A stretch of 64,000 nt of DNA from Betaproteobacteria bacterium SCN1 (GCA_008923315.1 WBSF01000007.1:758134-822133), one strand, 5' to 3'; numbered from the stretch's first letter, positions 18,007 to 30,176 are shown. Numbers and translations are program-made. The notes: generated by a model not told the origin, from the letters alone.

Positions 18007-20097
18007 GTGGCACGCACGACTCCTATCGAACGTTATCGCAACATCGGCATTTCGGCGCACATCGACGCCGGCAAGACGACGACCAGCGAGCGCATCCTGT
18101 TCTACACCGGCAAATCGCACAAGATCGGCGAGGTGCACGACGGTGCTGCGACGATGGACTGGATGGCGCAGGAGCAGGAGCGTGGCATCACCATTACCTC
18201 GGCGGCGACCACCTGCTTCTGGAAGGGGATGGACACGCAGTTTCCCGAGCATCGCATCAACGTGATCGACACCCCGGGGCACGTCGACTTCACCATCGAG
18301 GTGGAGCGCTCCATGCGCGTGCTGGATGGCGCCTGCATGGTCTACTGCGCCGTGGGCGGGGTGCAGCCGCAGTCGGAAACCGTGTGGCGTCAGGCCAACA
18401 AATATGAGGTTCCGCGCCTGGCTTTCGTCAACAAGATGGACCGCTCCGGCGCCAATTTCTTCCGCGTGCACGACCAGATGCGCGAGCGGCTTAAGGCCAA
18501 TCCCATTCCCGTGGTCATCCCGATCGGGGCCGAAGACGGCTTCGCCGGTGTCGTCGATCTGGTCAGGATGAAGGCGATCTATTGGGACGAGGCAACCCAG
18601 GGCATGAAGTACGATGCGCGCGACATCCCGGCCGACCTGGTCGACACCGCCAAGACGTGGCGCGAGAAAATGGTCGAGGCTGCCGCCGAGTCGTCCGAAG
18701 AGTTGATGAACAAGTATCTTGAAGAGGGCGATCTTTCCGAATCGGATATTCGCGCCGGCCTGCGCGCGCGCACCATCGGCGGCGAAATCGTGCCGATGCT
18801 GTGCGGCAGCGCGTTCAAGAACAAGGGCGTGCAGGCCATGCTCGACGCCGTGATCTACTATCTGCCGTCGCCGGTCGATATTCCCCCGGTCAAGGGCGAG
18901 CTGGAGAACGGCGACGAAGGCGAGCGCCTGGCGTCCGACGAGGAGAAGTTCTCGGCGCTGGCGTTCAAGATCGCGACCGACCCCTATGTGGGTCAGTTGA
19001 TCTTCTTCCGCGTCTATTCCGGCGTGGTGAACTCGGGCGACACGATCTTCAACCCGGTCAAGGGCCGCAAGGAGCGGATCGGCCGCATCCTGCAGATGCA
19101 CGCCAACCAGCGCGAGGAAATCAAGGAAGTGCGTGCCGGCGACATCGCCGCGGCGGTCGGCCTGAAAGACGTGACGACCGGCGACACGCTGTGCGAAATC
19201 GGCACCCCGATCACCCTCGAGCGCATGGAATTCCCCGAGCCGGTGATTCACGTCGCCGTCGAGCCGAAGACCAAGGCCGACCAGGAGAAGATGGGCATCG
19301 CGCTGAACCGTCTGGCGCAGGAAGACCCCTCGTTCCGGGTTCGTACCGATGAGGAATCCGGTCAGACCATCATCTCGGGCATGGGCGAATTGCACCTCGA
19401 GATCATCGTCGACCGCATGCGGCGCGAATTCAACGTGGAAGCCAACGTCGGTGCGCCCCAGGTGGCCTACCGCGAAGCGATCCGCAAAACCGTCGAGCAG
19501 GAAGGCAAGCATGCCAAGCAGTCCGGCGGCAAGGGTCAGTACGGCCACGTCTGGATCAAGATGGAGCCGAACGAGGCAGGCAAGGGCTTCGAGTTCGTCG
19601 ATGCGATCAAGGGCGGCACGGTGCCGCGCGAATACATCCCGGCGGTCGAAAAAGGGCTGCTCGAGTCGATGAACAACGGCGTGCTCGCGGGCTTCCCCGT
19701 GGTGGACATGAAGGTCACGCTGTTCGATGGTTCGTATCATGACGTCGACTCGTCGGAGCTTGCGTTCAAGCTGGCCGCGAATCTGGCCTTCAAGGAAGGC
19801 ATGCGCAAGGCGAACCCGGTTCTGCTGGAGCCGATGATGGCGGTCGAGGTGGAGACGCCCGAAGACTACATGGGCGATGTCATGGGCGATCTCAACCGTC
19901 GCCGAGGCATCATCCAGGGCATGGACGATGTGGCAGGCGTCAAGGCGATCAAGGCGGAAGTGCCGCTCGCCGAGATGTTCGGTTACGCGACCGATCTGCG
20001 CTCGATGTCGCAGGGGCGCGCCACCTACACGATGGAATTCAAGCACTACGCGGAAGCGCCGAAGAGCGTTGCCGAGGCCGTGATCGCCAAGAAGTAA
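18007..20097 (+). CDS. fusA: Elongation factor G
   Basis: Translocase GTPase, 696 residues, normal length. It starts at GTG ([20 protein letters not shown]), with G1 AHIDAGKTT and G3 DTPGHVDF. Domains II-V follow in order, with the family C-terminal region containing [21 protein letters not shown]. It is the third gene of the str operon, with tuf 41 bases downstream. Confidence 0.98.
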   Translation: MARTTPIERYRNIGISAHIDAGKTTTSERILFYTGKSHKIGEVHDGAATMDWMAQEQERGITITSAATTCFWKGMDTQFPEHRINVIDTPGHVDFTIEVERSMRVLDGACMVYCAVGGVQPQSETVWRQANKYEVPRLAFVNKMDRSGANFFRVHDQMRERLKANPIPVVIPIGAEDGFAGVVDLVRMKAIYWDEATQGMKYDARDIPADLVDTAKTWREKMVEAAAESSEELMNKYLEEGDLSESDIRAGLRARTIGGEIVPMLCGSAFKNKGVQAMLDAVIYYLPSPVDIPPVKGELENGDEGERLASDEEKFSALAFKIATDPYVGQLIFFRVYSGVVNSGDTIFNPVKGRKERIGRILQMHANQREEIKEVRAGDIAAAVGLKDVTTGDTLCEIGTPITLERMEFPEPVIHVAVEPKTKADQEKMGIALNRLAQEDPSFRVRTDEESGQTIISGMGELHLEIIVDRMRREFNVEANVGAPQVAYREAIRKTVEQEGKHAKQSGGKGQYGHVWIKMEPNEAGKGFEFVDAIKGGTVPREYIPAVEKGLLESMNNGVLAGFPVVDMKVTLFDGSYHDVDSSELAFKLAANLAFKEGMRKANPVLLEPMMAVEVETPEDYMGDVMGDLNRRRGIIQGMDDVAGVKAIKAEVPLAEMFGYATDLRSMSQGRATYTMEFKHYAEAPKSVAEAVIAKK

Positions 20098-20138
20098 GCG
20101 CGCCACACACGATATTTTGAATTGATAGGGTCAAGAGA

Positions 20139-21329
<1,191 letters not shown>

Positions 21330-21339
21330 GGCGAATTCC

Positions 21340-21648
21340 ATGCAAAACCAGAAAATCCGCATTCGGCTCAAGGCGTTCGATTACAAACTGATCGATCAGT
21401 CCGCGCTGGAAATCGTCGAAACCGCCAAACGCACGGGCGCCGTGGTCAAGGGCCCCGTGCCACTGCCCACCTCGATCGAGCGTTTCGACATTCTGCGTTC
21501 GCCGCACGTCAACAAGGCCAGCCGTGATCAGTTCGAAATCCGGACGCATCGCCGTCTGATGGACATCATGGATCCGACCGACAAGACGGTCGACGCATTG
21601 ATGAAGCTTGATCTGCCGGCAGGTGTGGACGTCGAGATCAAGTTGTAA
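21340..21648 (+). CDS. rpsJ: 30S ribosomal protein S10 (NusE)
   Basis: 30S head protein that also acts as NusE in antitermination and links NusG to the ribosome. The 102-residue product starts [20 protein letters not shown] and is family length. In-frame codons upstream lie inside tuf. Its TAA stop overlaps the -35 element of a promoter that drives rplC. Confidence 0.97.
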   Translation: MQNQKIRIRLKAFDYKLIDQSALEIVETAKRTGAVVKGPVPLPTSIERFDILRSPHVNKASRDQFEIRTHRRLMDIMDPTDKTVDALMKLDLPAGVDVEIKL

Positions 21649-21671
21649 AAAAACGGTGGCATGCGTATAAT
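21643..21671 (+). promoter_or_regulatory. Internal promoter ahead of rplC
   Basis: A -35-like TTGTAA at 21643-21648, formed by the rpsJ stop region, and a consensus -10 TATAAT at 21666-21671 are separated by 17 bases. The following ~95 bases up to rplC form an untranslated leader. Confidence 0.6.
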
Positions 21672-21767
21672 GCCGCCCCTTTGGTAGTGCCTTTATTCGC
21701 CGGTCAATAGCAATCGGCACCTACAACCCTGCTGGCTTGATGCCGGCATGTGATAGGAAATACGAAC

Positions 21768-22412
21768 ATGAGTATCGGGCTCGTTGGCCGCAAGGTCGGC
21801 ATGACCCGCATTTTTGCCGAGAACGGTGCGTCCGTTCCGGTGACGGTGCTGGAAATGTCCAACAATCGCGTGACGCAAGTGCGCACGCCGGAAATCGACG
21901 GCTATTCTGCCGTGCAGCTGGCCTATGGCAGCCGCCGCAATAGCCGCGTCAATAAAGCAGAAGCGGGTCACTTCGCCAAGGCCGGTGTGGAGGCGGGCGA
22001 GATGCTGCGCGAATTCCGTGTGCCGGCCGATGTGGCTGCGCAATACCAGCCTGGCGCGACCGTCGCGGTCGATCTGTTTCAGGCAGGCCAGAAAGTCGAT
22101 GTCAGCGGTGTGACGCAGGGCAAAGGCTTCGCCGGTACCATCAAGCGCCACAACTTTGGTTCGCAGCGTGCTTCGCACGGCAACTCCCGTTCGCACAATG
22201 TGCCGGGTTCCATCGGTATGGCGCAGGATCCGGGCCGGGTTTTTCCGGGCAAGCGGATGGCCGGCCATATGGGGGCCGTAACCTGCACGAAGCAGAATCT
22301 CGAAGTGGTACGGGTGGACGTTGACCGTGGTCTGGTGCTGATAAAAGGCGCCGTTCCCGGCGCCAAAGGCGGTCATGTGGTCGTGCGCGCGGCCGTGAAA
22401 GGGGGTGCCTGA
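21768..22412 (+). CDS. rplC: 50S ribosomal protein L3
   Basis: Early-assembly large-subunit protein near the peptidyl-transferase centre; the Gln of its tip loop is a known methylation site. The 214-residue product starts [16 protein letters not shown] and contains [21 protein letters not shown] chose the ATG at 21768 because upstream in-frame codons (from 21750) add residues not seen in the family. The TGA overlaps the rplD ATG by one base. Confidence 0.96.
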   Translation: MSIGLVGRKVGMTRIFAENGASVPVTVLEMSNNRVTQVRTPEIDGYSAVQLAYGSRRNSRVNKAEAGHFAKAGVEAGEMLREFRVPADVAAQYQPGATVAVDLFQAGQKVDVSGVTQGKGFAGTIKRHNFGSQRASHGNSRSHNVPGSIGMAQDPGRVFPGKRMAGHMGAVTCTKQNLEVVRVDVDRGLVLIKGAVPGAKGGHVVVRAAVKGGA

Positions 22413-23029
22413 TGGATCTGGCTGTCATCAACGAGCAGGGTCAGCAGGTGACCAGTGTCAGTGCGGCCGATGAAACCTTCGGGCGCGACTACAACGAGGC
22501 GCTGGTGCATCAGGTGGTGACCGCTTTTCTGGCCAATGCCCGCAGCGGCAATCGTGCGCAGAAAACCCGTGCGGAAGTCACAGCGTCCACGCACAAGCCG
22601 TGGCGCCAAAAGGGGACCGGCCGGGCCCGCTCCGGCCGCACATCGAGCCCGATCTGGCGCGGGGGTGGTGTGACCTTTCCGAACAAGCCGGACGAAAACT
22701 TCGCCCAGAAGGTGAACCGCAAGATGTACCGCGCAGGCTTGGCGACGATCCTGTCGCAACTTGCCCGCGAGGGAAAACTCAAGGTTGTCGAGAGTTTGGG
22801 TGTCGAGTCGCCGAAGACCAAGAGCCTGGCCGGCAAGCTGAAGGCCATGGGCTATGGCAAGGTCATGATCATCGCGGACAGTGTCGACGACAATCTGTGG
22901 TTGTCGTCGCGCAATCTGCGTGACGTTTATGTGGTAGAGCCGCATCAGGCCGATCCCTGGAGTCTGGTCAAGTTCGGCAACGTGCTGATCACCAAGGCGG
23001 CGGTCAAGCAATTCGAGGAGATGGTGTGA
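22412..23029 (+). CDS. rplD: 50S ribosomal protein L4
   Basis: Exit-tunnel protein and, in E. coli, the autogenous repressor of the S10 operon. The 205-residue product contains the tunnel-loop motif [20 protein letters not shown]. One-base overlap with rplC and direct contact with rplW show tight coupling. Confidence 0.97.
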   Translation: MDLAVINEQGQQVTSVSAADETFGRDYNEALVHQVVTAFLANARSGNRAQKTRAEVTASTHKPWRQKGTGRARSGRTSSPIWRGGGVTFPNKPDENFAQKVNRKMYRAGLATILSQLAREGKLKVVESLGVESPKTKSLAGKLKAMGYGKVMIIADSVDDNLWLSSRNLRDVYVVEPHQADPWSLVKFGNVLITKAAVKQFEEMV

Positions 23030-23334
23030 TGGGTGCGATCAGTCAGGAGCGTCTGCTCAAAGTCATCCTTGCGCCGGTGATCTCCGAAAAGAGCACACGA
23101 GTTGCGGACAAGCAGAATCAGGTGGTGTTCCGTGTGCTGCCTGACGCGACCAAGCAGGAAATCGGCGAGGCTGTCGCCAGCCTGTTCAAGGTCGAGGTCA
23201 CGGGTGTTCAGGTGCTGAACGTCAAGGGCAAAATCAAGCGCGCCGGTCGTGTCATGGGTCGCCGCGACAACTGGAAGAAGGCGTATGTCACCCTCAAGCC
23301 GGGTCAGGACATCGACTTCGCGTCCGGTCAGTAA
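23029..23334 (+). CDS. rplW: 50S ribosomal protein L23
   Basis: Exit-site protein that docks trigger factor and SRP. The 101-residue product starts [20 protein letters not shown]; the ATG at 23029 overlaps the rplD stop by one base, and a GTG three bases earlier is less likely. It is the usual fourth gene of the S10 cluster. Confidence 0.96.
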   Translation: MGAISQERLLKVILAPVISEKSTRVADKQNQVVFRVLPDATKQEIGEAVASLFKVEVTGVQVLNVKGKIKRAGRVMGRRDNWKKAYVTLKPGQDIDFASGQ

Positions 23335-23346
23335 GGGAGAGCGAGC

Positions 23347-24174
23347 ATGGCACTGATTAAAGTCAAACCCACTTCCGCCGGTCGCCGTGCGGTCGTGAAG
23401 GTCGTGACCCCTGGTCTGCACAAGGGCAAGCCGGTCGCGGCGCTGGTCGAGCCGAAAAAACGGGGGTCGGGACGCAACAACAATGGCCACATCACGGTGC
23501 GTCATAAAGGGGGCGGTCACAAGCAGCATTACCGCGTGGTGGACTTCCGTCGCAACAAGGACGGTATTCCGGCCAGGATCGAGCGTATCGAATACGATCC
23601 GAACCGGTCCGCGCATCTTGCGCTGCTGTGTTACGCCGATGGCGAGCGCCGTTACATCATCGCGCCGCGCGGTGCCGAGGTTGGCCAGCAATTGCTGAAC
23701 GGTGTGGAAGCACCGATCAAGGCGGGCAACTGCCTGCCACTGCGCAGCATCCCGGTCGGTTCGACGATTCACTGTATCGAGATGCAACCGGGCAAGGGGG
23801 CGCAGATCGCGCGTTCGGCGGGGGCCTCGGTGCAGCTGCTGGCACGCGAAGGCGTGTACGCGCAGTTGCGTCTGCGTTCCGGCGAAATTCGCAAGGTGCA
23901 TGTCGACTGCCGTGCGACCCTGGGCGAAGTCGGCAACGAAGAGCATAGCCTCCGTTCGATCGGCAAGGCAGGTGCGATGCGCTGGCGCGGTGTGCGTCCG
24001 ACCGTCCGTGGCGTGGTCATGAACCCGATCGACCACCCGCACGGCGGTGGCGAAGGCCGCACCGCTGCCGGTCGTCATCCGGTCAGCCCGTGGGGCGTGC
24101 CGACGAAGGGTTACCGCACCCGCAGCAACAAGCGCACCTCCAACATGATCGTCCGCCGCCGTCACGCGCGCTGA
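23347..24174 (+). CDS. rplB: 50S ribosomal protein L2
   Basis: Subunit-association and peptidyl-transferase centre protein, 275 residues. The conserved [20 protein letters not shown] contains the universally conserved histidine near the active site. The start follows GGGAGAG after rplW by 12 bases. Confidence 0.98.
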   Translation: MALIKVKPTSAGRRAVVKVVTPGLHKGKPVAALVEPKKRGSGRNNNGHITVRHKGGGHKQHYRVVDFRRNKDGIPARIERIEYDPNRSAHLALLCYADGERRYIIAPRGAEVGQQLLNGVEAPIKAGNCLPLRSIPVGSTIHCIEMQPGKGAQIARSAGASVQLLAREGVYAQLRLRSGEIRKVHVDCRATLGEVGNEEHSLRSIGKAGAMRWRGVRPTVRGVVMNPIDHPHGGGEGRTAAGRHPVSPWGVPTKGYRTRSNKRTSNMIVRRRHAR

Positions 24175-24189
24175 TTGAGGTAGAGAGAT

Positions 24190-24465
24190 ATGGCACGTTC
24201 AATTAAAAAAGGCCCGTTCGTCGATGGTCACCTGCTGAAGAAGGTCGAAGCGGTGCGCAATTCGAACGACAAGCGTCCGATCAAGACCTGGTCGCGCCGC
24301 TCCACCGTCTTGCCCGATTTCATCGGGCTGACGATCGCCGTCCATAACGGTCGCCAGCATGTGCCGGTCTTCGTGACCGAAAACATGGTGGGGCACAAGC
24401 TGGGCGAGTTCTCGCTGACGCGCACCTTCAAGGGCCACGTCGCGGACAAGAAGGCGAAGAAATAA
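24190..24465 (+). CDS. rpsS: 30S ribosomal protein S19
   Basis: 30S head protein near the A-site finger. The 91-residue product starts [20 protein letters not shown] and contains the [19 protein letters not shown] core; it ends in a Lys-rich tail. It is 15 bases after rplB. Confidence 0.97.
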   Translation: MARSIKKGPFVDGHLLKKVEAVRNSNDKRPIKTWSRRSTVLPDFIGLTIAVHNGRQHVPVFVTENMVGHKLGEFSLTRTFKGHVADKKAKK

Positions 24466-24475
24466 GGAGCCGATG

Positions 24476-24805
24476 ATGGAAGTTTCTGCGATTTTGCGCG
24501 GTACCCGCCTCTCCGCACAGAAGGGCCGGCTGGTGGCTGACCAGATCCGGGGTCTGCGCGTGGAGAAGGCGCTCGACATTCTGACCTTCAGCCCCAAAAA
24601 GGGTGCGGGCATCATCAAGAAGGTTCTGGAATCGGCGATCGCCAACGCCGAACACAACGAAGGTGCCGATATCGACACCCTCAAGGTAAAGACGATCTAC
24701 GTCGACCAGGGGTCTGTGCTGAAGCGCTTTACCGCGCGAGCCAAGGGCCGTGGCAACCGCATTAGCAAGCCGACCTGTCACATCACTGTGACCGTGGGCG
24801 ATTAA
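24476..24805 (+). CDS. rplV: 50S ribosomal protein L22
   Basis: Its beta-hairpin lines the exit tunnel. The 109-residue product ([20 protein letters not shown]) has the tunnel loop [16 protein letters not shown]. Two adjacent ATGs exist. The one at 24476 is 6 bases from AAGGAG (24464-24469), the better spacing; 24473 would add one Met. Confidence 0.96.
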   Translation: MEVSAILRGTRLSAQKGRLVADQIRGLRVEKALDILTFSPKKGAGIIKKVLESAIANAEHNEGADIDTLKVKTIYVDQGSVLKRFTARAKGRGNRISKPTCHITVTVGD

Positions 24806-24814
24806 GGAAGCGCG

Positions 24815-25519
24815 ATGGGACAAAAAATACATCCGACTGGTTTCCGTCTGGGCGTGCAGCGTAGCTGGACGGCCAAATGGTACGGCTCGAACCGTAATTT
24901 CGCCGACACGCTGCTGGAAGACATCAAGGTTCGCGACTATCTGAAGAAGAAGCTTGCGCATGCCTCTGTGTCCAAGGTGTTGATCGAGCGTCCGGCCAAG
25001 AATGCTCGGATCACGATTTTCAGTGGCCGTCCCGGTGTGGTGATCGGCAAGAAGGGCGAGGATATCGAGATCCTGCGCGGCCAGTTGGCCAGAATGATGT
25101 CGGTGCCCGTGCACGTAAACATCGAAGAGGTGCGGAAGCCTGAAACCGATGCGCAGATCATCGCAGACGGCATTGCGCAGCAGCTCGAAAAGCGCGTGAT
25201 GTTCCGCCGTGCCATGAAGCGTGCCATGCAGAATGCCATGCGTCTGGGCGCCCAGGGTATCAAGATCATGAGCTCGGGCCGCCTGAACGGTGCGGAGATT
25301 GCGCGGACGGAGTGGTATCGCGAAGGTCGTGTGCCCTTGCATACCTTGCGCGCCGATATCGACTATGGTTTTGCCGAAGCAAAAACCACATACGGCATCA
25401 TCGGCATCAAGGTCTGGGTTTACAAGGGCGACGCCCTGAATCGCGGCGAGCAGCCTGCTGCTGCTGAACAGGAAAAGCGCGGCAAGAAATCGGGAGTAAA
25501 ACATGCTGCAGCCAGCTAG
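24815..25519 (+). CDS. rpsC: 30S ribosomal protein S3
   Basis: mRNA-entry helicase protein, 234 residues. It has the N-terminal [12 protein letters not shown], the KH domain ([18 protein letters not shown]) and a basic C-terminal tail. The last 17 bases overlap the start of rplP in another frame, so the two are translationally coupled. Confidence 0.97.
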   Translation: MGQKIHPTGFRLGVQRSWTAKWYGSNRNFADTLLEDIKVRDYLKKKLAHASVSKVLIERPAKNARITIFSGRPGVVIGKKGEDIEILRGQLARMMSVPVHVNIEEVRKPETDAQIIADGIAQQLEKRVMFRRAMKRAMQNAMRLGAQGIKIMSSGRLNGAEIARTEWYREGRVPLHTLRADIDYGFAEAKTTYGIIGIKVWVYKGDALNRGEQPAAAEQEKRGKKSGVKHAAAS

Positions 25520-25919
25520 AAGGAAATACCGCAAGGAGCAGAAGGGCCGCAACACTGGTCTGGCGACCCGCGGTGCAAGCGTGAGCTTTGGCGATTTCGG
25601 TCTCAAAGCCGTGGGCCGTGGCCGCCTGACCGCACGTCAGATCGAGGCGGCGCGGCGCGCCATGACGCGCCATATCAAACGTGGCGGCCGTATCTGGATC
25701 CGTATTTTCCCGGACAAGCCGATCTCGCGTAAGCCGGCTGAAGTCCGTATGGGTAACGGCAAGGGGGCGCCGGAGTACTACGTCGCCGAAATCCAGCCGG
25801 GCAAGGTCCTGTACGAGATGGATGGCGTGAACGAGGCGCTGGCACGCGAGGCGTTCCGCCTGGCTGCGGCCAAGCTGCCGATCCCCACCACGTTTGTGAC
25901 CCGCATGATCGGGAGCTGA
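25503..25919 (+). CDS. rplP: 50S ribosomal protein L16
   Basis: Positions the A-site tRNA. The 138-residue product starts [19 protein letters not shown], the canonical N-terminus, which fixes the start inside the rpsC tail. The conserved hydroxylation/tRNA-contact loop region [19 protein letters not shown] is present. Confidence 0.97.
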   Translation: MLQPARRKYRKEQKGRNTGLATRGASVSFGDFGLKAVGRGRLTARQIEAARRAMTRHIKRGGRIWIRIFPDKPISRKPAEVRMGNGKGAPEYYVAEIQPGKVLYEMDGVNEALAREAFRLAAAKLPIPTTFVTRMIGS

Positions 25920-25922
25920 GCG

Positions 25923-26117
25923 ATGGATATCAAAGAAATGCGCGGCAAGAATGCCGTTGAACTGAAACAGGAACTCGAGTCGCTGCTGCGTGCGCATTTT
26001 GCGTTGCGCATGCAGGTGGCGACGCAGCAGTCCAACAAGACGGCCGATCTCGGCAAGCTGCGCCGCGACATTGCCCGGGTCAAGACCATTATGCGCGAGA
26101 AGGCGGGTCAAGCATGA
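25923..26117 (+). CDS. rpmC: 50S ribosomal protein L29
   Basis: Small helical exit-site protein, 64 residues, starting [20 protein letters not shown]. It begins 3 bases after rplP and its stop overlaps the rpsQ start by 4 bases. Confidence 0.97.
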   Translation: MDIKEMRGKNAVELKQELESLLRAHFALRMQVATQQSNKTADLGKLRRDIARVKTIMREKAGQA

Positions 26118-26377
26118 CTGAAAGCAAGAAAATGATTCGCACGCTGACCGGCCGCGTAGTCAGCGACAAAATGAACAAGACGGTCACCGTTCTGGTCGAG
26201 CGCCGGGTCAAGCATCCGGTCATTGGCAAGGTGATCCGCATGTCCAAGAAATACCATGCCCACGACGAAAACAACGAGTTTCACGAAGGCGATATGGTGC
26301 AGATCGAGGAATCGCGCAAACTGTCGCGGACCAAGGCCTGGACGGTCAGCAAGCTGATCGAACGTGCGCGCGTCTGA
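26114..26377 (+). CDS. rpsQ: 30S ribosomal protein S17
   Basis: Primary 16S-binding protein with an OB fold, 87 residues, containing [21 protein letters not shown]. The ATG overlaps the rpmC stop (ATGA). It is the last gene of the S10 cluster; a terminator-like hairpin begins 29 bases after the stop. Confidence 0.97.
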   Translation: MTESKKMIRTLTGRVVSDKMNKTVTVLVERRVKHPVIGKVIRMSKKYHAHDENNEFHEGDMVQIEESRKLSRTKAWTVSKLIERARV

Positions 26378-26405
26378 CTACTCACGTTTTCTTGTGTTGA
26401 GATGA

Positions 26406-26430
26406 AAAACCCGGTATAGTGCCGGGTTTT
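26406..26430 (+). terminator. Hairpin with A/T flanks after rpsQ
   Basis: AAAACCCGG (26406-26414) pairs with CCGGGTTTT (26422-26430) over loop TATAGTG. It has the geometry of an intrinsic terminator, but only four T residues follow the stem's GC core, so partial termination between the S10 and spc clusters is more likely. Confidence 0.6.
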
Positions 26431-26476
26431 CCGGTTGGTGGCCGGTTGGAGTGCGCCGGTTCGTCGACTTCGTAGG

Positions 26477-26517
26477 GGTTGCGCGGAGCGAGTCGGCGCA
26501 ACCGTTCTCCCGAACGG
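26477..26517 (+). promoter_or_regulatory. Tandem hairpins in the rplN leader
   Basis: GGTTGCGC (26477-26484) pairs with GCGCAACC (26496-26503), and the partly overlapping CCGTTC (26502-26507) pairs with GAACGG (26512-26517) over loop TCCC. These lie in the 202-base rpsQ-rplN gap, the longest inside the S10-spc region. No clear promoter is visible. They could be an rRNA-mimic binding site for an autoregulatory ribosomal protein; this is inference. Confidence 0.4.
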
Positions 26518-26579
26518 GATCCAAAACTGGCCGCCAGTCATGCGAATGAGCTGGTGATCAAGTTGGAGGCAAACTTAAA

Positions 26580-26948
26580 ATGATTCAGATGCAGTCCGTA
26601 CTGGACGTGGCTGACAACACGGGCGCGCGTTCCGTGATGTGCATCAAGGTCCTGGGTGGCAGCCATCGCCGCTACGCAGGCGTGGGCGACATCATCAAGG
26701 TCAGCATCAAGGATGCTGCGCCGCGCGGACGCGTGAAAAAAGGCGATGTCTACAATGCGGTGGTTGTGCGTACCGCCAAGGGCGTGCGCCGCGCGGATGG
26801 TTCGCTGGTGCGTTTCGATGGCAACGCCGCGGTGCTGCTCAACAACAAACTGGAGCCGATCGGCACCCGTATTTTCGGGCCCGTGACGCGCGAACTGCGT
26901 ACCGAGAAGTTCATGAAGATCGTCTCGCTTGCGCCCGAGGTTCTGTAA
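26580..26948 (+). CDS. rplN: 50S ribosomal protein L14
   Basis: Subunit-interface protein, 122 residues, starting [20 protein letters not shown]. It is the first gene of the spc cluster, preceded by TTGGAGG and a structured 202-base leader. rplX follows after 9 bases. Confidence 0.97.
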   Translation: MIQMQSVLDVADNTGARSVMCIKVLGGSHRRYAGVGDIIKVSIKDAAPRGRVKKGDVYNAVVVRTAKGVRRADGSLVRFDGNAAVLLNNKLEPIGTRIFGPVTRELRTEKFMKIVSLAPEVL

Positions 26949-26957
26949 GAGGCAATC

Positions 26958-27281
26958 ATGGCACGTATCCGTAAAAACGATCAGGTGATCGTTCTCACCG
27001 GCAAGGACAAGGGCAAGCGCGGGACCGTTCTGCGCGTGCTGGACGAGGGTGCCGTGGTGGTGGAGGGCGTGAATCGCGTCAAGAAGCACCAGAAGCCCAA
27101 CCCCATGCGGAATATCCAGGGGGGCATCGTCGAAAAGGAAATGCCGATTCACGCTTCCAATGTTGCGCTCTTCAATCCGGGAACGCAAAAGGCGGATCGG
27201 GTGGGCTACAGGCAGCTGGAGGACGGCCGGAAGGTGCGAGTGTTCAAGTCCAATAGCGAAATGGTCGACGCACAGGGGTAA
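26958..27281 (+). CDS. rplX: 50S ribosomal protein L24
   Basis: Assembly initiator at the exit-tunnel mouth. The 107-residue product has the N-terminal KOW motif ([19 protein letters not shown]). It lies between rplN and rplE (2-base gap), the invariant spc order. Confidence 0.97.
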   Translation: MARIRKNDQVIVLTGKDKGKRGTVLRVLDEGAVVVEGVNRVKKHQKPNPMRNIQGGIVEKEMPIHASNVALFNPGTQKADRVGYRQLEDGRKVRVFKSNSEMVDAQG

Positions 27282-27283
27282 TC

Positions 27284-27823
27284 ATGGCGCGCTTGCAAGA
27301 ATTTTATCGCGACACTGTCGTGGCGAAGCTGGTCGAGCAGTTCGGCTACAAATCGGTCATGGAAGTGCCGCGCATCCAGAAGATCACCCTGAACATGGGG
27401 GTGGGCGAGGCGGTGGCCGACAAGAAGGTGATGGAGCATGCGGTCGGTGACATGCAGAAGATCGCGGGCCAGAAACCGGTCGTCACCAAATCGAAGAAAT
27501 CCATTGCGGGCTTCAAGATCCGCGAAAACTATCCGGTCGGCTGCATGGTGACCCTGCGCCGCGCCCAGATGTACGAATTCCTCGATCGCCTGGTCACGGT
27601 CGCGATGCCGCGTATCCGCGACTTTCGCGGTGTGTCCGGAAAATCCTTCGATGGCCGGGGCAATTACAACATGGGCATCAAGGAGCAGATCATCTTTCCG
27701 GAAATCGAATACGACAAGATCGATGCGTTGCGCGGGATGAATATCACCATCACGACCACCGCCAAGACCGATGACGAAGCGCGTGCCCTGCTGGCCGCCT
27801 TCAGCTTCCCGTTCAAGAATTGA
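27284..27823 (+). CDS. rplE: 50S ribosomal protein L5
   Basis: Binds 5S rRNA and the P-site tRNA elbow. The 179-residue product contains the signature [18 protein letters not shown] and [15 protein letters not shown]. rpsN follows after 7 bases. Confidence 0.97.
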   Translation: MARLQEFYRDTVVAKLVEQFGYKSVMEVPRIQKITLNMGVGEAVADKKVMEHAVGDMQKIAGQKPVVTKSKKSIAGFKIRENYPVGCMVTLRRAQMYEFLDRLVTVAMPRIRDFRGVSGKSFDGRGNYNMGIKEQIIFPEIEYDKIDALRGMNITITTTAKTDDEARALLAAFSFPFKN

Positions 27824-27830
27824 GGTAGGC

Positions 27831-28136
27831 ATGGCCAAGTTATCCCTGATCAATCGCGAAGAGAAGCGTGCCCGCCTGGTGAAGAAATATGCCGCCAAGC
27901 GCGCAGCCTTGAAAGCCGTGATCGCCAACGCCAAGAGCGGCGACGAAGAGCGCATGGAGGCTTATCGTGCACTGCAGGCGCTGCCGCGCAATGCGAGCCC
28001 GGTGCGCCAGCGCAATCGCTGCCAGTTGACGGGCCGCCCGCGTGGCGTGTTCAGTAAATTCGGTCTGGCGCGCGGCAAGCTGCGCGAATACGCGATGAAG
28101 GGCGAAATCCCGGGCATCGTGAAGGCAAGCTGGTAA
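27831..28136 (+). CDS. rpsN: 30S ribosomal protein S14 (zinc-free type)
   Basis: 30S head protein, 101 residues, starting [20 protein letters not shown]. It lacks the CxxC...CxxC zinc site, so it is the long C-minus form usual in proteobacteria. It contains [20 protein letters not shown]. Upstream in-frame codons overlap rplE and are rejected. Confidence 0.97.
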   Translation: MAKLSLINREEKRARLVKKYAAKRAALKAVIANAKSGDEERMEAYRALQALPRNASPVRQRNRCQLTGRPRGVFSKFGLARGKLREYAMKGEIPGIVKASW

Positions 28137-28148
28137 AGGGCGAACGAA

Positions 28149-28544
28149 ATGAGTATGAGTGATCCCATCGCGGACATGCTGACCCGCATCCGCAATGCGC
28201 AAATGGTGGAAAAGGTCTCGGTGTCGATGCCGTCCTCCAAGGTCAAGGTGGCTATCGCCAAGGTGCTGAAGGACGAGGGCTACATCGACGATTTCGCCGT
28301 GCGCGGCGAGAGCGGCAAGCCCGAGCTGGAGCTGCAGCTGAAATATTACGCCGGACGGCCCGTCATTGAGCATATCGAGCGTATCAGCAAACCCGGGCTC
28401 CGCATCTACAAGGGCGCGCAGGAATTGCCGCGTGTGATGAACGGCCTGGGGGTGGCTATCGTATCGACGTCGCGTGGCGTGATGGCGGACCGCCATGCGC
28501 GCGCCAAAGGCGTAGGCGGTGAAATCCTCTGCGTGGTCGCGTAA
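28149..28544 (+). CDS. rpsH: 30S ribosomal protein S8
   Basis: Central-domain 16S-binding protein and, in E. coli, the spc operon repressor. The 131-residue product starts [20 protein letters not shown] (a second in-frame ATG occurs at codon 3). It ends with the conserved Gly/Glu-rich GGEILCVVA. Confidence 0.97.
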   Translation: MSMSDPIADMLTRIRNAQMVEKVSVSMPSSKVKVAIAKVLKDEGYIDDFAVRGESGKPELELQLKYYAGRPVIEHIERISKPGLRIYKGAQELPRVMNGLGVAIVSTSRGVMADRHARAKGVGGEILCVVA

Positions 28545-28556
28545 GGAAAAACGGAT

Positions 28557-29087
28557 ATGTCTCGTGTAGCTAAAAACCCGATTGCTGTGCCCGCAGGTGT
28601 CGAAGTGACACTGGGCGCTGATATTTCGGTCAAGGGACCGCTTGGCACCATCAGGCAGGCTGCCTCGTCCGATGTGACCGTAGCGCTGAACGATGGCGTG
28701 CTGACCTTCGCGCCTGTTGGCGGCGGTGTACAGGCAAATGCCATGGCGGGTACGATGCGTGCGCTGCTGAACAACATGGTGCAGGGCGTTTCGAAAGGTT
28801 TCGAAAAGCGCCTGACGCTGGTGGGCGTGGGGTATCGTGCGCAAGCCCAGGGTGACTCGCTGAACCTGTCGCTGGGTTTCTCGCATCCTGTCGTGCACAA
28901 GATGCCGGCAGGAATCAAGGTCGAAACGCCTTCGCAGACCGAAATCGTGATCAAGGGCATCGATCGCCAGGTCGTTGGCCAGGTGGCTGCTGACGTGCGC
29001 GCCTATCGTCCGCCGGAACCCTACAAGGGCAAGGGTGTTCGTTACAGCGACGAAGTGGTCATCAAGAAAGAGACCAAGAAAAAGTAA
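28557..29087 (+). CDS. rplF: 50S ribosomal protein L6
   Basis: Two-domain protein near the sarcin-ricin loop, 176 residues. The conserved C-terminal segment [17 protein letters not shown] is present. It lies 12 bases after rpsH and 16 before rplR. Confidence 0.97.
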   Translation: MSRVAKNPIAVPAGVEVTLGADISVKGPLGTIRQAASSDVTVALNDGVLTFAPVGGGVQANAMAGTMRALLNNMVQGVSKGFEKRLTLVGVGYRAQAQGDSLNLSLGFSHPVVHKMPAGIKVETPSQTEIVIKGIDRQVVGQVAADVRAYRPPEPYKGKGVRYSDEVVIKKETKKK

Positions 29088-29103
29088 GGCTTAAGGACAG
29101 ACA

Positions 29104-29457
29104 ATGAACACCAAGCAGACACGGATTCGCAGGGCGCGCAAAACCCGCGCCAAAATCGCGGCCGTCAAGGCGATTCGCCTGGCCATTCATCGCACCAACA
29201 GCCACATTTACGCGCAGATCATTTCGGCGGACGGTGGCAAGGTGATGACCAGCGCGTCGTCCAACGACAAGGAGTTGCGCAGCCAGGTCGTCAATGGGGG
29301 CAATACCGCCGCTGCGGCCTTGGTGGGCAAGCGTCTGGCCGAAAAGGCCAAGGGCTTGGGAATCGAGAAAGTGGCATTCGACCGGTCCGGCTTCAAGTTT
29401 CATGGGCGTGTGAAAGCCCTGGCTGAAGCGGCCCGCGAAGGCGGTTTGGCATTTTAA
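29104..29457 (+). CDS. rplR: 50S ribosomal protein L18
   Basis: 5S rRNA-binding protein, 117 residues, with a basic N-terminal tail ([18 protein letters not shown]) and the C-terminal [20 protein letters not shown] motif. Position between rplF and rpsE is canonical. Confidence 0.97.
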   Translation: MNTKQTRIRRARKTRAKIAAVKAIRLAIHRTNSHIYAQIISADGGKVMTSASSNDKELRSQVVNGGNTAAAALVGKRLAEKAKGLGIEKVAFDRSGFKFHGRVKALAEAAREGGLAF

Positions 29458-29471
29458 CGAGGCGAATCGAT

Positions 29472-29987
29472 ATGGCCCGTACAGCACCTACTACGAACGA
29501 AGAGCGCGGCGACGGCCTGCGCGAGAAGATGATTTCGGTCAACCGCGTCACCAAGGTGGTGAAAGGTGGTCGGATCATGGGTTTTGCCGCGCTGACCGTG
29601 GTTGGCGATGGCGATGGCGGCATCGGCATGGGCAAGGGCAAGTCCCGTGAAGTGCCGGTGGCGGTGCAGAAAGCCATGGAAGAGGCGCGCCGCAAGCTTG
29701 TGAAAATCAATCTCAAGAACGGCACCTTTCACCATACCGTTGTGGGTCAGCATGGCGCTTCGCGTGTCCTGATCCAGCCGGCTTCCGAGGGTACCGGTAT
29801 CATCGCCGGCGGTGCAATGCGCGCAGTTTTCGAAGTGATGGGCGTGCAGAACGTGCTTGCCAAGTGCTTGGGGTCGACCAATCCCTACAACGTCGTGCGC
29901 GCAACCATCGACGGTCTGATGAAAATGTCCACGCCGTCGGACATCGCAGCCAAGCGCGGCAAGTCCGTTGAAGACATCACGGGATAA
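29472..29987 (+). CDS. rpsE: 30S ribosomal protein S5
   Basis: Accuracy-related protein at the mRNA entrance, 171 residues. The N-terminal double-stranded RNA-binding region has [20 protein letters not shown], including the loop altered in spectinomycin resistance; no deletion is apparent there. rpmD follows after 3 bases. Confidence 0.97.
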   Translation: MARTAPTTNEERGDGLREKMISVNRVTKVVKGGRIMGFAALTVVGDGDGGIGMGKGKSREVPVAVQKAMEEARRKLVKINLKNGTFHHTVVGQHGASRVLIQPASEGTGIIAGGAMRAVFEVMGVQNVLAKCLGSTNPYNVVRATIDGLMKMSTPSDIAAKRGKSVEDITG

Positions 29988-29990
29988 GTC

Positions 29991-30176
29991 ATGAGCGAGC
30001 AAAAGAAAATCAAGGTGACGCTGGTCAAGAGCCTGATCGGTACCAAGGCGCCTCATCGCGCGTGCGTGCGCGGCCTTGGGCTGCGGCGTCTCAACCACAC
30101 TGTCGAGGTGCTCGACACGCCCGCGAACCGCGGCATGATTACCAAGGTCGCTTACCTGGTGAAGTGCGAGGCTTAA
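29991..30176 (+). CDS. rpmD: 50S ribosomal protein L30
   Basis: Short-form L30, 61 residues, with [20 protein letters not shown] and [13 protein letters not shown]. Its TAA abuts the rplO ATG with no gap. Confidence 0.97.
   Translation: MSEQKKIKVTLVKSLIGTKAPHRACVRGLGLRRLNHTVEVLDTPANRGMITKVAYLVKCEA

Noticed and set aside
26397..26420. Promoter TTGAGA...TATAGT upstream of rplN
   Set aside because: Spacer would be only 12 bases and the TATAGT forms the loop of the terminator-like hairpin.
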